Shown here: in pieces, positions 23,616 through 35,116 of the stretch
How positions within the stretch are numbered: position 1 is the first letter of the stretch
Layout: each line of letters opens with the position of its first letter
Source: Trissonchulus latispiculum
Taxonomy: Eukaryota > Nematoda > Enoplea > Enoplida > Ironidae
DNA: 64,000 nucleotides
Assembly (NCBI GenBank): GCA_030248195.1
Contig: JASAND010007811.1
Coordinates: 27,732-91,731, forward strand
Direction: 5' to 3'
Notes under the pieces: model-generated
The model's input: the letters and a program-made list of their open reading frames with translations, nothing else
What the model was told of the DNA's origin: nothing
The model's database searches: none
Made by a program: the position numbers and the translations under genes

Positions 23616-26194
23616 AGTAGTATAGGTCAGCACAAATGGGACCTGTTTGTACAGGTATTTTGGCTTCATTCTGGCTTTGACGAATAGGGTAATTAATCAT
23701 ACAGGTAAGGTCATTAATTATACAGGTAAAGTCATTGGTGCAGATGTCTTTCAAGGTCATTGTTGGCCAATTTTTCCTTTAGCTTAGCTTAGCTTTCTAA
23801 CATTGTACTAAATTTTTAACAGTGTTATTTACTTTATCTACGTATTTAACTTTAAGTTTGCTAGACTATAGTTTGTTTACCTGCCTAATTAGTGTTTGTT
23901 AATTACCTGTCTAATTAAGTACGTAAATTTAATTAAGTAACATTTTGAAACTTTTTTCAAACTTTTATTTACCTGACTGTTTGCCAATGATGGTTCTGCT
24001 ACCTATTTGCTTCAGAGTTGTAAAGGCCAACTATATTTCTACAAATTTTTTCCATTTTCCTTAAATAACTAAATTTTCCTTGCCTTTATTCTTCTATATG
24101 ACATCTGGACCTTTATATTAACCTAGAAATGGAAGGAAGAAAATAAACACTTAAGGAATCCAAAATATGTAGTTAGGTACTTCAGATGACATGAATCTCC
24201 CTATTAGCTGCCTTTCTGCAGGCTCATATGAATAACACACTGAGGACTCAAACCTGTCAAAAGTCTTTCTCCCTATTAGCTGCCTGCTTGTTTAGAAAAT
24301 TTATGGTGAACCTGAAACAAATAATGCTAATCTAAAAACTGAAATGTTTAAAATCGTAATGTTTAAAGTTGTAATATGTACTACTGCTAAAAATGTGACG
24401 ATCAAAATTTGAATGACTAAAAAATACAACTACTAAAATGCAATAATTAAAGATACAACTTTTAAAAATGCTACAACTAAAAATCTTACCGGAATTCATT
24501 GTCGTGGTGATGTAAAATCTGGTGATTCAAATGTCAGTAAGGTTAATAAACCTGCCAAACTTACAATATATGTCTAAACTTTGCAGCATTCTTGTGCTAG
24601 GTTTCATAAAATACACCATCAATCTTTCATACTTGTTCATTAATTATTGAACAAAAGTTGTATTGTCTTGGTACCAAAAGTTCTATGTAACAATATTTTC
24701 ATTACACACAAATTTTCATAGTCACCTTTAATTAATTATTACTAACTAATTAGTTAACCTATAATTATCAACAGGTGACCGAAGTTAGTTCATTATTACT
24801 TTATTACACAGGCACCATAATTAACCCAATATGTGTCAACAATCTTACGCAATTGCAGACATAAAATTATAATCACCCATTTTCACATTTCATAGTTGAC
24901 TTTAATAAATTATTACTAACTAATTAGTTAACTACTAAACAAAATTAGTTGACCGAAGTTAGTTCAACACATGCTCTTTACATAGACACAAAACTTATCA
25001 CGTAAAGTTTTCCCAATCTTGCGTAATTGGAGACATAAAATTAAAATCACCCATTTTCTGCCAATTTTCACATTTTCATAGTCAACTTTAACCAATTATT
25101 ACTAACTAACTAGCCAACCAATAATTACCAAGAGGTGACCGAAGTTAGTTCAACACATGCTCTTTACATAGACACAAAGATTAAAGTGATAAGTATTGCC
25201 AATTTTACGTAATTGGAGACATAAAATTTTCATTTTCAACCAATGTTTACGTCTTTAATTTCATTGAGACAGGTGCAATCAAGCTAGATAAGGCGAATTG
25301 GTAAGCTTTGGGAGACAGGTTTGAGTCCTCAGTATGCTAAAGATATGCTAACACTAGAAGGCTGCTAATAGGGAGAAAATTTTAAACAAGCAGGGAGAAA
25401 AATAGTGACAGGTTTGAGTCCTCAGTATGCTAAAGATATGCTAACACTAGAAGGCAGCTAGCAGGGGAAGAAAACTTTAAACAAGCAGGGAGAGAAAGAC
25501 TTTTGACAGCTTTGAGTCTCAGTATGCTAAAGATATGCTAACACTAGCAGGCAGCTAGCAGGGAGAAAAATAGTGACAGGTTTGAGTCCTCAGTATGCTA
25601 AAGATATGCTAACACTAGCAGGCATCTAACATCAGTATATTCTTAAGTACATAACTAACAATCTTGTCTTCTTTAAGTGTTTGTTACATGTCTTCCATTT
25701 CAAGGTTAATACAAAGGTCCAGATGTTAGAAGAAGGATAAAGGTAAGGAAAATTTAGTTATTTAAGAAAAATGGAAAAAATTTGTAGAAATATAGTTGGC
25801 CTTTACAACTCTGAAGCAAGTAGGTAGCAGAAGCGTCATTGACAAACAGTCAGGTAAATAAAAGTTTGAAAATGTTACTTAATTAAATTTACGTGCTTAA
25901 TTAGACAGTTAATTTACAAACACTAATTAGGCAGGTAAACAAACCATAGTCTAGCAAACTTAAAGTTAAATACGTAGGTAAAGTAGCATAAGCTAATAAC
26001 ACTGTTAAAAATTTAGTACAATGTTAGAAAGCTAAGCTAAGCTAAAGGGAAAAGTGGCAATAATGACCTTGAAAGACATCTGCCTCTATGATTAATGACT
26101 TTACCTGTATGATTAATGACCCTATTCGTCAAAGCCAGAATGAAGCCAAAAATACCTGTACAAAGTGGTCCCATTTGTGCTGACCTATACTACT
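23616..26194. mobile_element. 2.6-kb foldback element with ~550-bp inverted arms
   Basis: Left arm (about 23616-24165) and right arm (about 25655-26194) are inverted copies, starting AGTAGTATAGGTCAGC on both ends. Between them are about three ~175-185-bp direct repeats (24700-25235, anchor TTATTACTAACTAA) and about four ~70-100-bp repeats (25305-25625, anchor TCAGTATGCTAAAGATATGC). Parts of the latter also occur inverted at 24190-24300. No transposase. The architecture is that of FB/Galileo-type foldback elements. The right end directly abuts the last exon of the saposin-like gene. Target duplication not identified. Confidence 0.75.
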
Positions 26195-26195
26195 G

Positions 26196-27736
26196 TTACC
26201 CGCTTACAACTCTGGTTTGAATATACTTAATTATTTTTATACTTGTATTTTTGGGACAGAAACCGGCATTTTGACATATTCCTTCGGGACCTGCTTTATT
26301 AATGGCGTCAGTGATGTACTGGACGGCATTATTGATTGAGTCGGTGCAGTTCTTTACTTCTGTGGCTGGCTTGTTCTTACACACCTTTTCAATGTAAGTG
26401 CTTCCTAACCATTGCTAAAATAAACTGACAATTAACCGTTTTAAGACCTCTGGTTCGAGGTCCTCCCACAAGAATAATTTTTCGGATAGTTAGCCAGCAT
26501 ACCTTCGATGATGAGACTAATACAAAAAAGTTACGGAATTAATTTATTAGTATATAATGTTATCCATACTGTAACTAATTGGAGCAAACATAGACACTGG
26601 TCGTAATAAAATTGCATAATACATAAATCAACAAATTTAGTAATTTAAAGTTAAAGCAAGAAATAACTGACCAATCTTTCAGGAGTGATAGCTGCAATTT
26701 CTTCCGTGCAGATATCGCAAATTACGGAACCATAAGCTTGGGACAAGCCTGGAATAAAATATTGAAATTGCACAAGCAGAAAGCCAGAAATTTTTTGAAA
26801 GCATGCCCTTAACCATACATTAGCATAGGGTCGGGTCCTGGGGGGGCTTGACCCCAAAAAATTTTGAGGGGGCTTGTACCTTGAACAAAAATTTTCAGGG
26901 GGGGGCTTGTACCTCAAGAATTTATTTGTAAAATTTTTCCAAAAATTAACGCTAATTTTATTAAAATTTACATTCTTTAATCAAAATTTGCAAAAAATTT
27001 TCTATTTTTAAAAAATTTCAAAATTTTGTCCGATTTTCCCAAAAAATTAAACCTTTTAGCTAAAAAATTCCGGCTCGAAGCCGAAAATTTTTTAATTTTT
27101 ACTGTAAAAACTAATTTTTCCCCGCTATTTTTGGTTATCCCTTGGCCATTTTTTCGTTACCGCTTGTCCCCGACGGCAGTAGGGCTAGTACCTTGTCCGG
27201 GTTGGGGGGGCTTCTTGGACCCCCCAGACCCCCACGTTAACCTATGCCCTTAACAATTTTTAGGTTCCATGGATATATGTTAAAGCTAGCATATATTTGA
27301 TTGGAAAAGCGAAAGCAATTGGAAATGTCCATGGTGCGATCCCCAGCGGAGTCAAAACTTTACAGTTACACCTTTAGTCATTCTTTATTTTATTTCGCAA
27401 AAGGCCCTCCAACGTGGACTCGCAGAGCGGCAAGGCACGTAATGGGGTCAAACCGCAGACCGCAGCCAAGAGACGAAGAGATGAAGATCGTGGATAGAAA
27501 ACATGATTATTGGCACAAAACTTGCACCGCAGTTACACCCAGTTTTAGTCATTCCTTCTCTTGGGCTAAAATCAACTTCAACAGATTAAAATTTAGCTAA
27601 TTTTAATATTAGAATATTTACATTTTAATTAATTTAGCAATTATATATAATATGAACTCCTCATTGCTTTTTTAAAAGTGTTAAGGTTCTCTTTACACTT
27701 ACCAACAATAAACAATAATGATATAAAAGCAAGCAT
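26196..27736 (-). CDS. Secreted saposin B-type protein, 109 aa
   Basis: Three exons on the minus strand: 27703-27736 (ATG at 27736; donor G|gtaagt), 26672-26748 (acceptor ttccag, donor TTG|gtcagt) and 26196-26414 (acceptor ttttag, stop TAA). Phases join exactly. The N-terminus MLAFISLLFIVGLSQA is a clean signal peptide, likely cut after SQA. One saposin B domain follows with all six cysteines in order (ICDIC, VC, NC, GIC, GFC), which form three disulfides in this family. Saposin-like proteins bind lipids or membranes; in worms many are antimicrobial or digestive, but the role here is unknown. A gtaagc donor inside the last exon (before the final SG codons) could skip the stop, so a longer C-terminus is possible. 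Intron one carries a hAT-like MITE. Confidence 0.8.
26814..27246. mobile_element. hAT-like MITE in the saposin gene intron
   Basis: A perfect 8-bp duplication CCCTTAAC flanks the element (26806-26813 and 27247-27254). Ends are CATA...; subterminal GGGTCCTGGGGGG is inverted near 27215. The interior is A/T-rich with G-runs and no coding capacity. Eight-base duplications point to the hAT superfamily. Confidence 0.75.
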
Positions 27737-28106
27737 ATTGGACAGGAGATTTTTTGAACTATGATATGCAGTGTTTGTTCTAGTTCACTTCAGAACAATG
27801 GCTCGAAACACAAGGCACTTTTATCAGTAAGTTCCCTGAAATTGACGCTTTCACACCTACTTTGCCCAATGACTTATACAATGCCGATAAGATAGTTTTA
27901 ATCTAACGATCAAAAAGTTACAAAGTGGGTGGGAACAAAAAATTAAGTAACTTTAATAGCTATTACAGCCACGCTGATAATTTTCATTCCATTAGACTGA
28001 GCTATCAGCTGAGAGATCTTCAACCAGAACTTTGAACATTAACTTAAAAACTTTTATTTTTTTGCAAAAAATTGAAACAGCAAAATATGTTTTCATCCTA
28101 AACTTT
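27737..28106. other. Upstream region of the saposin-like gene
   Basis: 370 bp between the saposin start and the next MITE; should hold its promoter. No clear motif recognised. Confidence 0.35.
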
Positions 28107-28113
28107 GCTCTAC

Positions 28114-28469
28114 CAAGAATATATAATAACTAAGAGTGTGACAAGCGCAACACTCTTAGCTATCAAGCTGGGGACATGATCTGCACGATAACGGTCTACT
28201 CCCCCCCACAAATCAGACCCTAGAGACCCCCCCAACAAAACAGACCCTAGTCAACCACCCCTCCCACAAAACAGCCCCTAGTGGATTTGACCCCCCTCCC
28301 CTACAAATCAGACCCTACTGAAATGACCCCCCCCCCACAAATCAGACCCTAGGGAAATCCACTAGTGTCTGTTTTGTGGGGGGGGGGGTGGTTGACTAGG
28401 GTCCGTTTTGTGGGGGAGGGGTCACTGGGGTCTGATTTGTGGGGGGGGGGTAGGCCGTTATCGTGCAAC
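28114..28469. mobile_element. CAAGAG-family MITE, left part (split by retrotransposon)
   Basis: Starts CAAGAATATATAATAAC after GCTCTAC (28107-28113). Subterminal CTAAGAGTGT...ACACTCTTAG forms a nested hairpin. At 28195-28455, blocks of C-run plus ACAAAtCAGACCCTAG are repeated about five times forward and then about three times inverted, making a long G/C-run palindrome. The right-hand remnant is 51255-51318, followed by GTTCTAC, one mismatch from the left 7-bp site. The Ty3/gypsy element inserted near its right terminus. Confidence 0.8.
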
Positions 28470-28482
28470 AGAGGGGGTAATC

Positions 28483-29064
28483 TGTAGAATATTTCCTTGA
28501 TTTTACCCTAAATTATTCAAAAGTGGGTGCTAACTTCATCAAAATCAATCTAAATTTGACTGCTGTGTACGGTCCAACGCCGTACATAGCTAATACATCT
28601 TCATCGCCATTTTGATTACAATTTTAGTCAGTCTGGTTTTCAACTTTGGGATAAGCGGCGGCTTTGGGCGCCATTTTGGATTACTGCGATTCACCGGTCT
28701 GACTTGACTGTCAGTTGGGGGGCATTTTGGGGTCACACCCATATTTCTATCTAGGAGCTATACACAGTTTGTTATTTTGCTTTGGGAGTCTCATACCAAA
28801 CATTGTGCTTGCCGATTTGTTTTGTATTATATTTGTGAGTTTCATTTAAATTCATGGAAATGTTATTCTGTGTTTGAAAGTAATCAGAATTGGATTTTGG
28901 TATTTGTTTTGCAAAGTAAATCCGTGTAAATTAGGGCGTGCCATTTATTTTAATTAGGATAGCGATTAAGTAAGGATTGAATCAGACATGTTACACACTC
29001 GCACGAACCTTTAATCTTTATTGAACATTCGAAATTATTTACTGTGAATATTCTAAATTCTACA
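28483..29064 (+). repeat. 5' LTR of the giant element
   Basis: 582 bp, TGTAG...TCTACA. It matches 50000-51254 once the TRIM and its 4-bp duplication are removed. Confidence 0.9.
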
Positions 29065-29067
29065 AAC

Positions 29068-29082
29068 TGGCGACCGTAACTC
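29068..29082 (+). other. Primer-binding site
   Basis: TGGCGACCGTAACTC starts three bases after the 5' LTR. A TGG start is expected for pairing with a tRNA CCA end. The first ten bases equal those of the TRIM at 50441. The tRNA species is not determined. Confidence 0.75.
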
Positions 29083-29092
29083 TCGAGTAAAT

Positions 29093-32000
29093 ATGTCTGA
29101 TTCTTCCCCCCGCCTTACTCGCTACCTCAAAAAATTGCGGGACGGCACTGCCCGACTTTTTTCCGAATTACCAACCGGGCAAGCACCCGAAATTTCAGAT
29201 AGTTTTTTAAATCAACAATTTTTCCAAAATCGTCGGTCGACAAATTTGGGGGGAAGCGAGTTGGGGGGGTCAACCCTCCCCCAAATTTCTGGGGGTGCGG
29301 GCGTATCCGCACGGGTATCAGTTGGGGAGCGGGGGAGACAGAATCTCCCCCAAAATGTTCAAAATTTTTCCCAAAACCAGAACCCCCCCCGCAATTCTAC
29401 CGATCTCCCCCAAAATTTCGGGGCTGTTGGGGGGTCTGAAAATGTTGTAGGTGTACGTAGGTGTACCTCAGTGGAGGTGTTGGGGGGATCAAATCTCCCC
29501 CAAAACTCTCAGAACCCCCCCCCAAAATCCCATAAATTCCCCCCAAAATTTCCAGAATCCCCCCCAAAATTCTCAGAATCTCCCCCAAAATTCAGCAAAT
29601 TCCCCCCAGAATTTTTCGAATAATCAACCCCATTTTAGTTTGCAGATCCCTCAATCTGCACCCCCCAAGTCATAATTTCGTCGCCATCCCCAAATTCCGA
29701 ATTTGATCAATTGCAGGGGGAACTCCCCCAACCCCAAAATCAAGATTTTTTTCAACCAGAAAATTCGGAAAATCGGCTTTCCCAAAATTCAGTCCCTTCA
29801 CCTATAATTTTTCGGGGGGCTGTCCGCCCTCCTACCCCCCCTCGCACCAGACGTAATTTTACCGCTGGAGAACTTTTGCCCACAGGGAAAACCTCCAGCA
29901 GTAATTTTAATTTCTCTGGTGCTCTACAAAATACTTGGGGGGGACCTACGGAGTTACACCTATCAAACTTGCGCTCCCCCCAATCCACAAGGGTTGTCCC
30001 TCCCCAAAATTTGCAGCAGAATCATACACTGGACCAGCGGGAGACCCGGGTCAAAACGATTGGGGGGCCAGTTTCTGCACCCCCACAAATCACTCCCCAG
30101 CCTGTAGAAAATCCCACTACCCCCCAACATTCTGAAAACTCAAATTTTCGACGCGATTTTGACGATTTTATCTCTCCCCGGTTTGATGCTGCAAAGGCAG
30201 CTAAGGAAGTAGTTTCGGCCTTGTTGGGCTCGGGGGAAGCCCCCCAAAATTACCTGTCCCCCCTTCAAATACGTATTCTCAGGCAAAAATATCGCAAAAT
30301 TCTGTCAACATTTCAAATAATGTGGGTTTTTCTTCTGTACAGGCAGGTGGGGGGGCGCCCCCCCAAATCACGGGATTTTCCAACCTGCTCAAATTCCAGT
30401 GGCGGGTGACCAACCTCCTCCTAATTCGGGTGATTCCAAACCAGGATCTGTTTATGATTCTGCTTGTAGTAAAAATTCTGTGGTTTTGATCCAGCCTGGA
30501 GGGGACCCTATACCCCCCCTATCTACGTATTTACCCCAACCTGTCTACTCCCGGGAAAATTTCCAAAATTCTCAAACTTTCCAAAATTCTCAAAATTTCC
30601 AAAATTCTCAGAATACGTATGCAACCGGGTCTACAACCCAAATACCCCGTCCTTCTCATATTGGTGGGATCGTTTTTCCTCGGGATCAGCACGGAAATTT
30701 GCTACCAAACCAACAAATTGCCCCTTCTCACATTCAAATTCAGAAAAACCCAATTTGTCAGGGGGGCCCCTCCGCCCCACGTTTGTATCATACTCAGCCT
30801 CCTCCCTCTCCACCTTTGCAAATTCCCCCTCCTACATCTCAAAATCCACCATTGGCCTCCCCAGAAAGAATGGCCAACCAGAATTTTTTGAATCAAGGGG
30901 ATCCTCGTTATTACCCCGTCCACCCGAGGTCTTATGGCCAACATTTGTACGAGGGTATTCAACTTGCAGCCCCAGAACCCCATATGCAACAACAATTACC
31001 CCAACTCCGCTATCAGCCCCCAAATTCACAACACCCTGAGGGTCTATATCTTGTACGTACCCCAGCAAATTTCAATTATGACCGTTTGGAACAACAAGTT
31101 TTCGAAAACCCAGTTATTCGGGAATTAGATAATAATCATTTGTGGGAGGGGTGCCAACAAAATTTGCCCCCACTACAGGTCCCTCCACTTTTACCACAGC
31201 AGGTCCCCAACAATCCCTACTATATGGCGGAGATGGTGGCCTCGCATGCTGGTGCGGCTGATTATGTATCAGAAAATCGCCTTGCAGGACCGGCTGAAGT
31301 TCCGCGGCAGCAAGAGCAGCGCACGCCCGCGCTTTCCCTAAGGGAAGGTAAAGGCGTAGCGTTGGCTCCTGCTGGGGGCGCCCCTTCTTCGGGAGGCTCG
31401 CCCTCAGTACAGCAAGATTTTGTCGCGGGGCCTCCTTCGGCGCCTGCCCAGCTGTATCCGGCTTGCGAACAGTCACCACCTCCCCCTCCACCATCCCAAC
31501 AAAATATAAATTCACCTCCTCCCTTAAAATTTTCGGAACCTCCTTCATCTGCGGGTACCCACTCAAATTATTCAGTCAATAACGTGGGTAAAAAACCGGG
31601 AATCCCTAAATGTCCGCGACACCCAACTCCTACTACTATGGAAGCTGCCGACATTTCAGTCCCAAAATTTGACACGGGTCTTTTTCGGTATTATTTAGAA
31701 GTTTTACGGGATGTCCCCCGGTATGACCCCAAGTACGCATATTTCGAGGATTGGTTACCCCAATTTGAGTCGGCAGTGGCAGTTCATGCAGTGCCTCAGG
31801 AGCAGTGGGGGCGCCTTCTTTGGAATAAACTAACGGGGAAAGCTCAAATTTTCGCCTCTCGCTGTGGCCCACAGGTCGTGGAGTCCTATTCAGGATTTTT
31901 AGAACTGATAAAATCGCAATTTCCAAAACCGCAACTTTCACTGAGGGAGCGGCTCTCGGCTTTCGCACACCTAAAGCAACTTCCCAATGAGTCCGTTCGG

Positions 32001-32297
32001 CATTATATTTCAGAATTACAAGCGATGGCCCTCGACCTGTGGGATACACAAGAAGAGCGCGAACAAGAATGCGTTCAACAACTTTTTGCGGGGGTGCATG
32101 ACAAATTTGCTTCGGCATTAGCTTCGCTTTATTTACACCAACGCCCCACTATGCAGGACGTCCGCCGCATTATTGATCGCTTGGAATCTCGGGAGGCCCG
32201 TCCCATGGAGGGTGATACCCTCTCGTATGACCTGCCAATCTACTATGTCGAAGAGGGGGGCACCGACAAAAAAAACCCAACCCTCAAAAACTACTGA
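29093..32297 (+). pseudogene. Gag region, broken reading frame
   Basis: The ATG at 29093 opens a low-complexity N-terminal region rich in Gln, Asn, Pro and Phe, encoded by repeated CAAAATTTCC-like words. The coding frame moves between 29093-29623, 29451-29675, 29711-30409 and 30399-32297. Changes lie at C or G runs near 29515, 29660 and 30345-30365. The last piece contains a retrotransposon Gag (capsid-like) domain from about residue 414, with an FEDWLPQFESAV-like start and a later LSAFAHLKQL...VRHYISEL segment. Gag forms the particle that packages the RNA. The prion-like QN-rich leader is unusually long for a Ty3/gypsy Gag. Confidence 0.75.
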
Positions 32298-32976
32298 CAC
32301 TCCCTCACAGTCCAACCTTGAAGTCGCGGCCTCCCGTTTAGGTTTTCGGGAAATGAAGGACTGGTTCGAACAACACCTTCAGGAAGCCTTAAATAAATGG
32401 GAGGAGGAAAAACGGAAAAAATTTTCTGCCCCTTGTCGTTATTGTAAAAAGCGGGGCCACCCATCCGAAAAATGCTGGGAACGTTATCCCTCGAAAGCCC
32501 CTCCTGACTACAGAAATCGCCCACCCCCAGAACGGGTCGACCATGTTATGTATTCACAGAACGCTTACCCTTCCCAATATTCGGGGCCCTCAAGTTATCA
32601 ACAACAATATTATCCCACAAATTATAACCCTACTCCTTTATTGTCTCAATACGTACCCCCACCTCAAAATCCCCCCCCCAGTTCAATCTTCTGTTCCCCT
32701 TCAAAATTTTCAACCTGTACAAAATTCCGGGGTTCAAACTACGTATATTCAGGGGCAAAATCCCCAATCAGCGGCGGCTGCGACCTCCGCGACGCCCACT
32801 CCGGCACCATTTCAGCGCACTGTTTCCCTACAAAATGCTGGAGTGCCAAATCTGTCTCAAACTTTTGTGCGCGCTTCGGATTCGGGAGTTGTGGGAAATT
32901 CTACACCTTCCTTGGGTGGGAAGCCCCCACTACCCTCCCAAGGTATGACTTTACAACAAGCAAATCAAATGTTTGA
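32173..32976 (+). pseudogene. Nucleocapsid zinc-knuckle part of Gag
   Basis: This frame continues Gag after a break at a G6/A8 run near 32255-32275. It contains a CCHC knuckle, CRYCKKRGHPSEKC, from codon 88 (32434), spaced CX2CX4HX4C, which binds element RNA. It is followed by a Tyr/Gln/Pro-rich stretch and loses the frame at a C9 run near 32675. Confidence 0.75.
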
Positions 32977-35056
32977 GCAATTTAATATTTCAGTGGTCTC
33001 CGCTCGTGCGCTCAGCAAGGCCTCAAAAGGGGAGGAACCTGCCCCTACTGCCTCTCCCACTTCAGAAACAGTAAATACTTTAGATTCACAACATTTGGAT
33101 TTAACCATGTCCCAAGAACAGTTGTGCAATGTTTTTTCCAAAATGGTTCACAATTTTAATAATTTACGTTCTATTCAACAGGAAACTTTTGATTTTATGC
33201 AACAATATTATGACGTTCTTTCCCAACAAATTCGGGACGTGGCTTTTCTTTTAACACGTACCTGCCCCGATCACCCAGAATTTGACTCTATCATGTTTCT
33301 TGAGGAACACCCCTCCCCTTCTTGGACAGCGGGTTTTTCTCCGGTTTTGGGAGGGGCACCCCCCACTCCCTCAGCTGAGTGCCGGGCCCAGACGGCCTCG
33401 GTGGCCACAGAAACAGAGGAAACTTCTACATCTACGCTAGTTCAACAGGAGGAAAAACCTCTGTTGGGCCATCTGACTTCAATTGCAGTAACTCCCGGGG
33501 GTCCCTCTGACCTGGAATCCGAGCAGGTCCTAGCCGCCGCTGATAATATGCCAGCTTTAGTGGTCACGTCTGGCACTACAAGAATTTTGGCAATAATTGA
33601 TTCAGTGGCTTCAATTTCAATTATCAGTCCCCGGACAGTGCAAAGAATTTTGGCGGGTGGGGCTGATGTCCGGTTCGACCGTCCAGATCCAATTACGGCA
33701 GTAACTTCTAGTAATGCTCCCCTCGAAATTTCTGCAAAAGTTTTTGTAATTTTTTCTATTGGTTGCAAAGAATATGGTTGATCTTTTCATATGGCCCCAC
33801 AATTTTATCGGGATATGCTCATTGGTACAGACTTTATGAAAACCTTTCATTGGGATTTATTATTTTCCACAAACGAAGTTAATATGCAAGGCTTTCGTGT
33901 ACCTTTACTTTCATCAACTGAAATTCGGTCTGAATTTTTGGCAAATTGGTGCGATGAAGCACCCGCAGTCATGGCCGTTGACATTTCTGTACCCCCCTCC
34001 TCGGAGGTATGGGCACCTGCCCGTATCTCCTCCACTGTCCGGGGTCCTTTGTGTTTTTTCAACCCTATGGAGTCTCTTATGGCTGATTACAAAATTTTAC
34101 CTTATGCGGGAGTGGTTCAAATTTTAGAAAATTTCTTCGAATTTCGGATGGTCAATCCTACCTCAACAACTGTCCAGGTTCCTCGGTCGACTGTCATTGG
34201 TTCAGTCGTCCCCGTGCAGGATTACTCGGCCCAAACACCTTGCCCGGGGGCAAATTCCATTTTTACACCGGCACAAGTACATTTGGAAGAATTTTCTCGG
34301 GATCTGATTTACGCAGTTGATACATGTATGGGCATGCCTCGCTTTCGAGAAGGATCGCTTTTCGATCCATATTTGAAACATTCACTGCAAGATGATATGG
34401 AAATTGTTCTTCACTGCCCAGAAGAAGGCATGGACGCTGACATTTTTTCGAAAGAGGGGGTAGGCCACCCCCTCGAACAAGAACAAGAACACCTTGAGAT
34501 CATAAAAGAAAACACGAGTTTAGCAAAAGCCTTAGCTGCCCCCCCTGAGCCACCAAAATTTTCGAAAGAGGGGGTAGCCACCCCCTCATCATCTGAAATT
34601 GGACCCTTAACGCCATGTTTAATCCCTTTTGATCAATTGTCTCCTTTACCTGAGAATTTGAAGCGCCCCCTACCTCTGATATCTGTGGGTTTTTCTGACA
34701 TGGTGCAATATTGGGTCGAGTTGCCCTGCCGAGGTCAGGTGGAACCTGCTGTCAGTGAGGACTGTCTGGACCCTGGTCTAAACGACCCTCTTGACGGACC
34801 TCCCGGTGCGGTATCCCCACAGGGAAGCCAAACCGGGAGGAATGATATTCCACCTGCCCTCTCCGAGGACCTGGCAATAGAAAAAGAACTTGAACCTCCC
34901 GTTCAAGGATCTTGGGTACCGGTAAAATTTCCTAGATCTTTTCATCCAGGGGAGACTGGGTATACGTATTTAAATAGAGAAGAACTTCTACAAAAGCGCA
35001 TCACGCCTGATTCGGAGTCCGCAACGGTGGATTCCCCAAATGGGAATGCCACGTAA
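32543..35056 (+). pseudogene. Gag-pol linker and aspartic protease region
   Basis: Open from about 32.68 kb, with one in-frame TGA at 33779-33781 and continuation in the same frame to a TAA at 35054-35056. A retropepsin-like segment (LAIIDSVASISIIS, catalytic Asp at 33599-33601) is visible, followed by FMKTFHWDLLF, where related proteases have a G/TDF motif. The catalytic triplet reads DSV where DSG or DTG is expected. The remaining ~400 codons before RT are acidic and Pro/Glu-rich and not recognised. Confidence 0.6.
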
Positions 35057-35116
35057 CAAAAACTGGTTGAATTAGTCAATTCACCAACGTTTGCGGACGC
35101 CGAAAAACGCGCTCTC

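Noticed and set aside
24700..25625. CRISPR-like repeat array
   Set aside because: Repeats are adjacent direct repeats inside a foldback transposon in a eukaryote, without unique spacers.
29370..30610. Simple microsatellite for the CAAAATTTCC-rich tract
   Set aside because: It is protein-coding Gln/Asn/Phe repeat sequence of Gag, with codon-phase structure.
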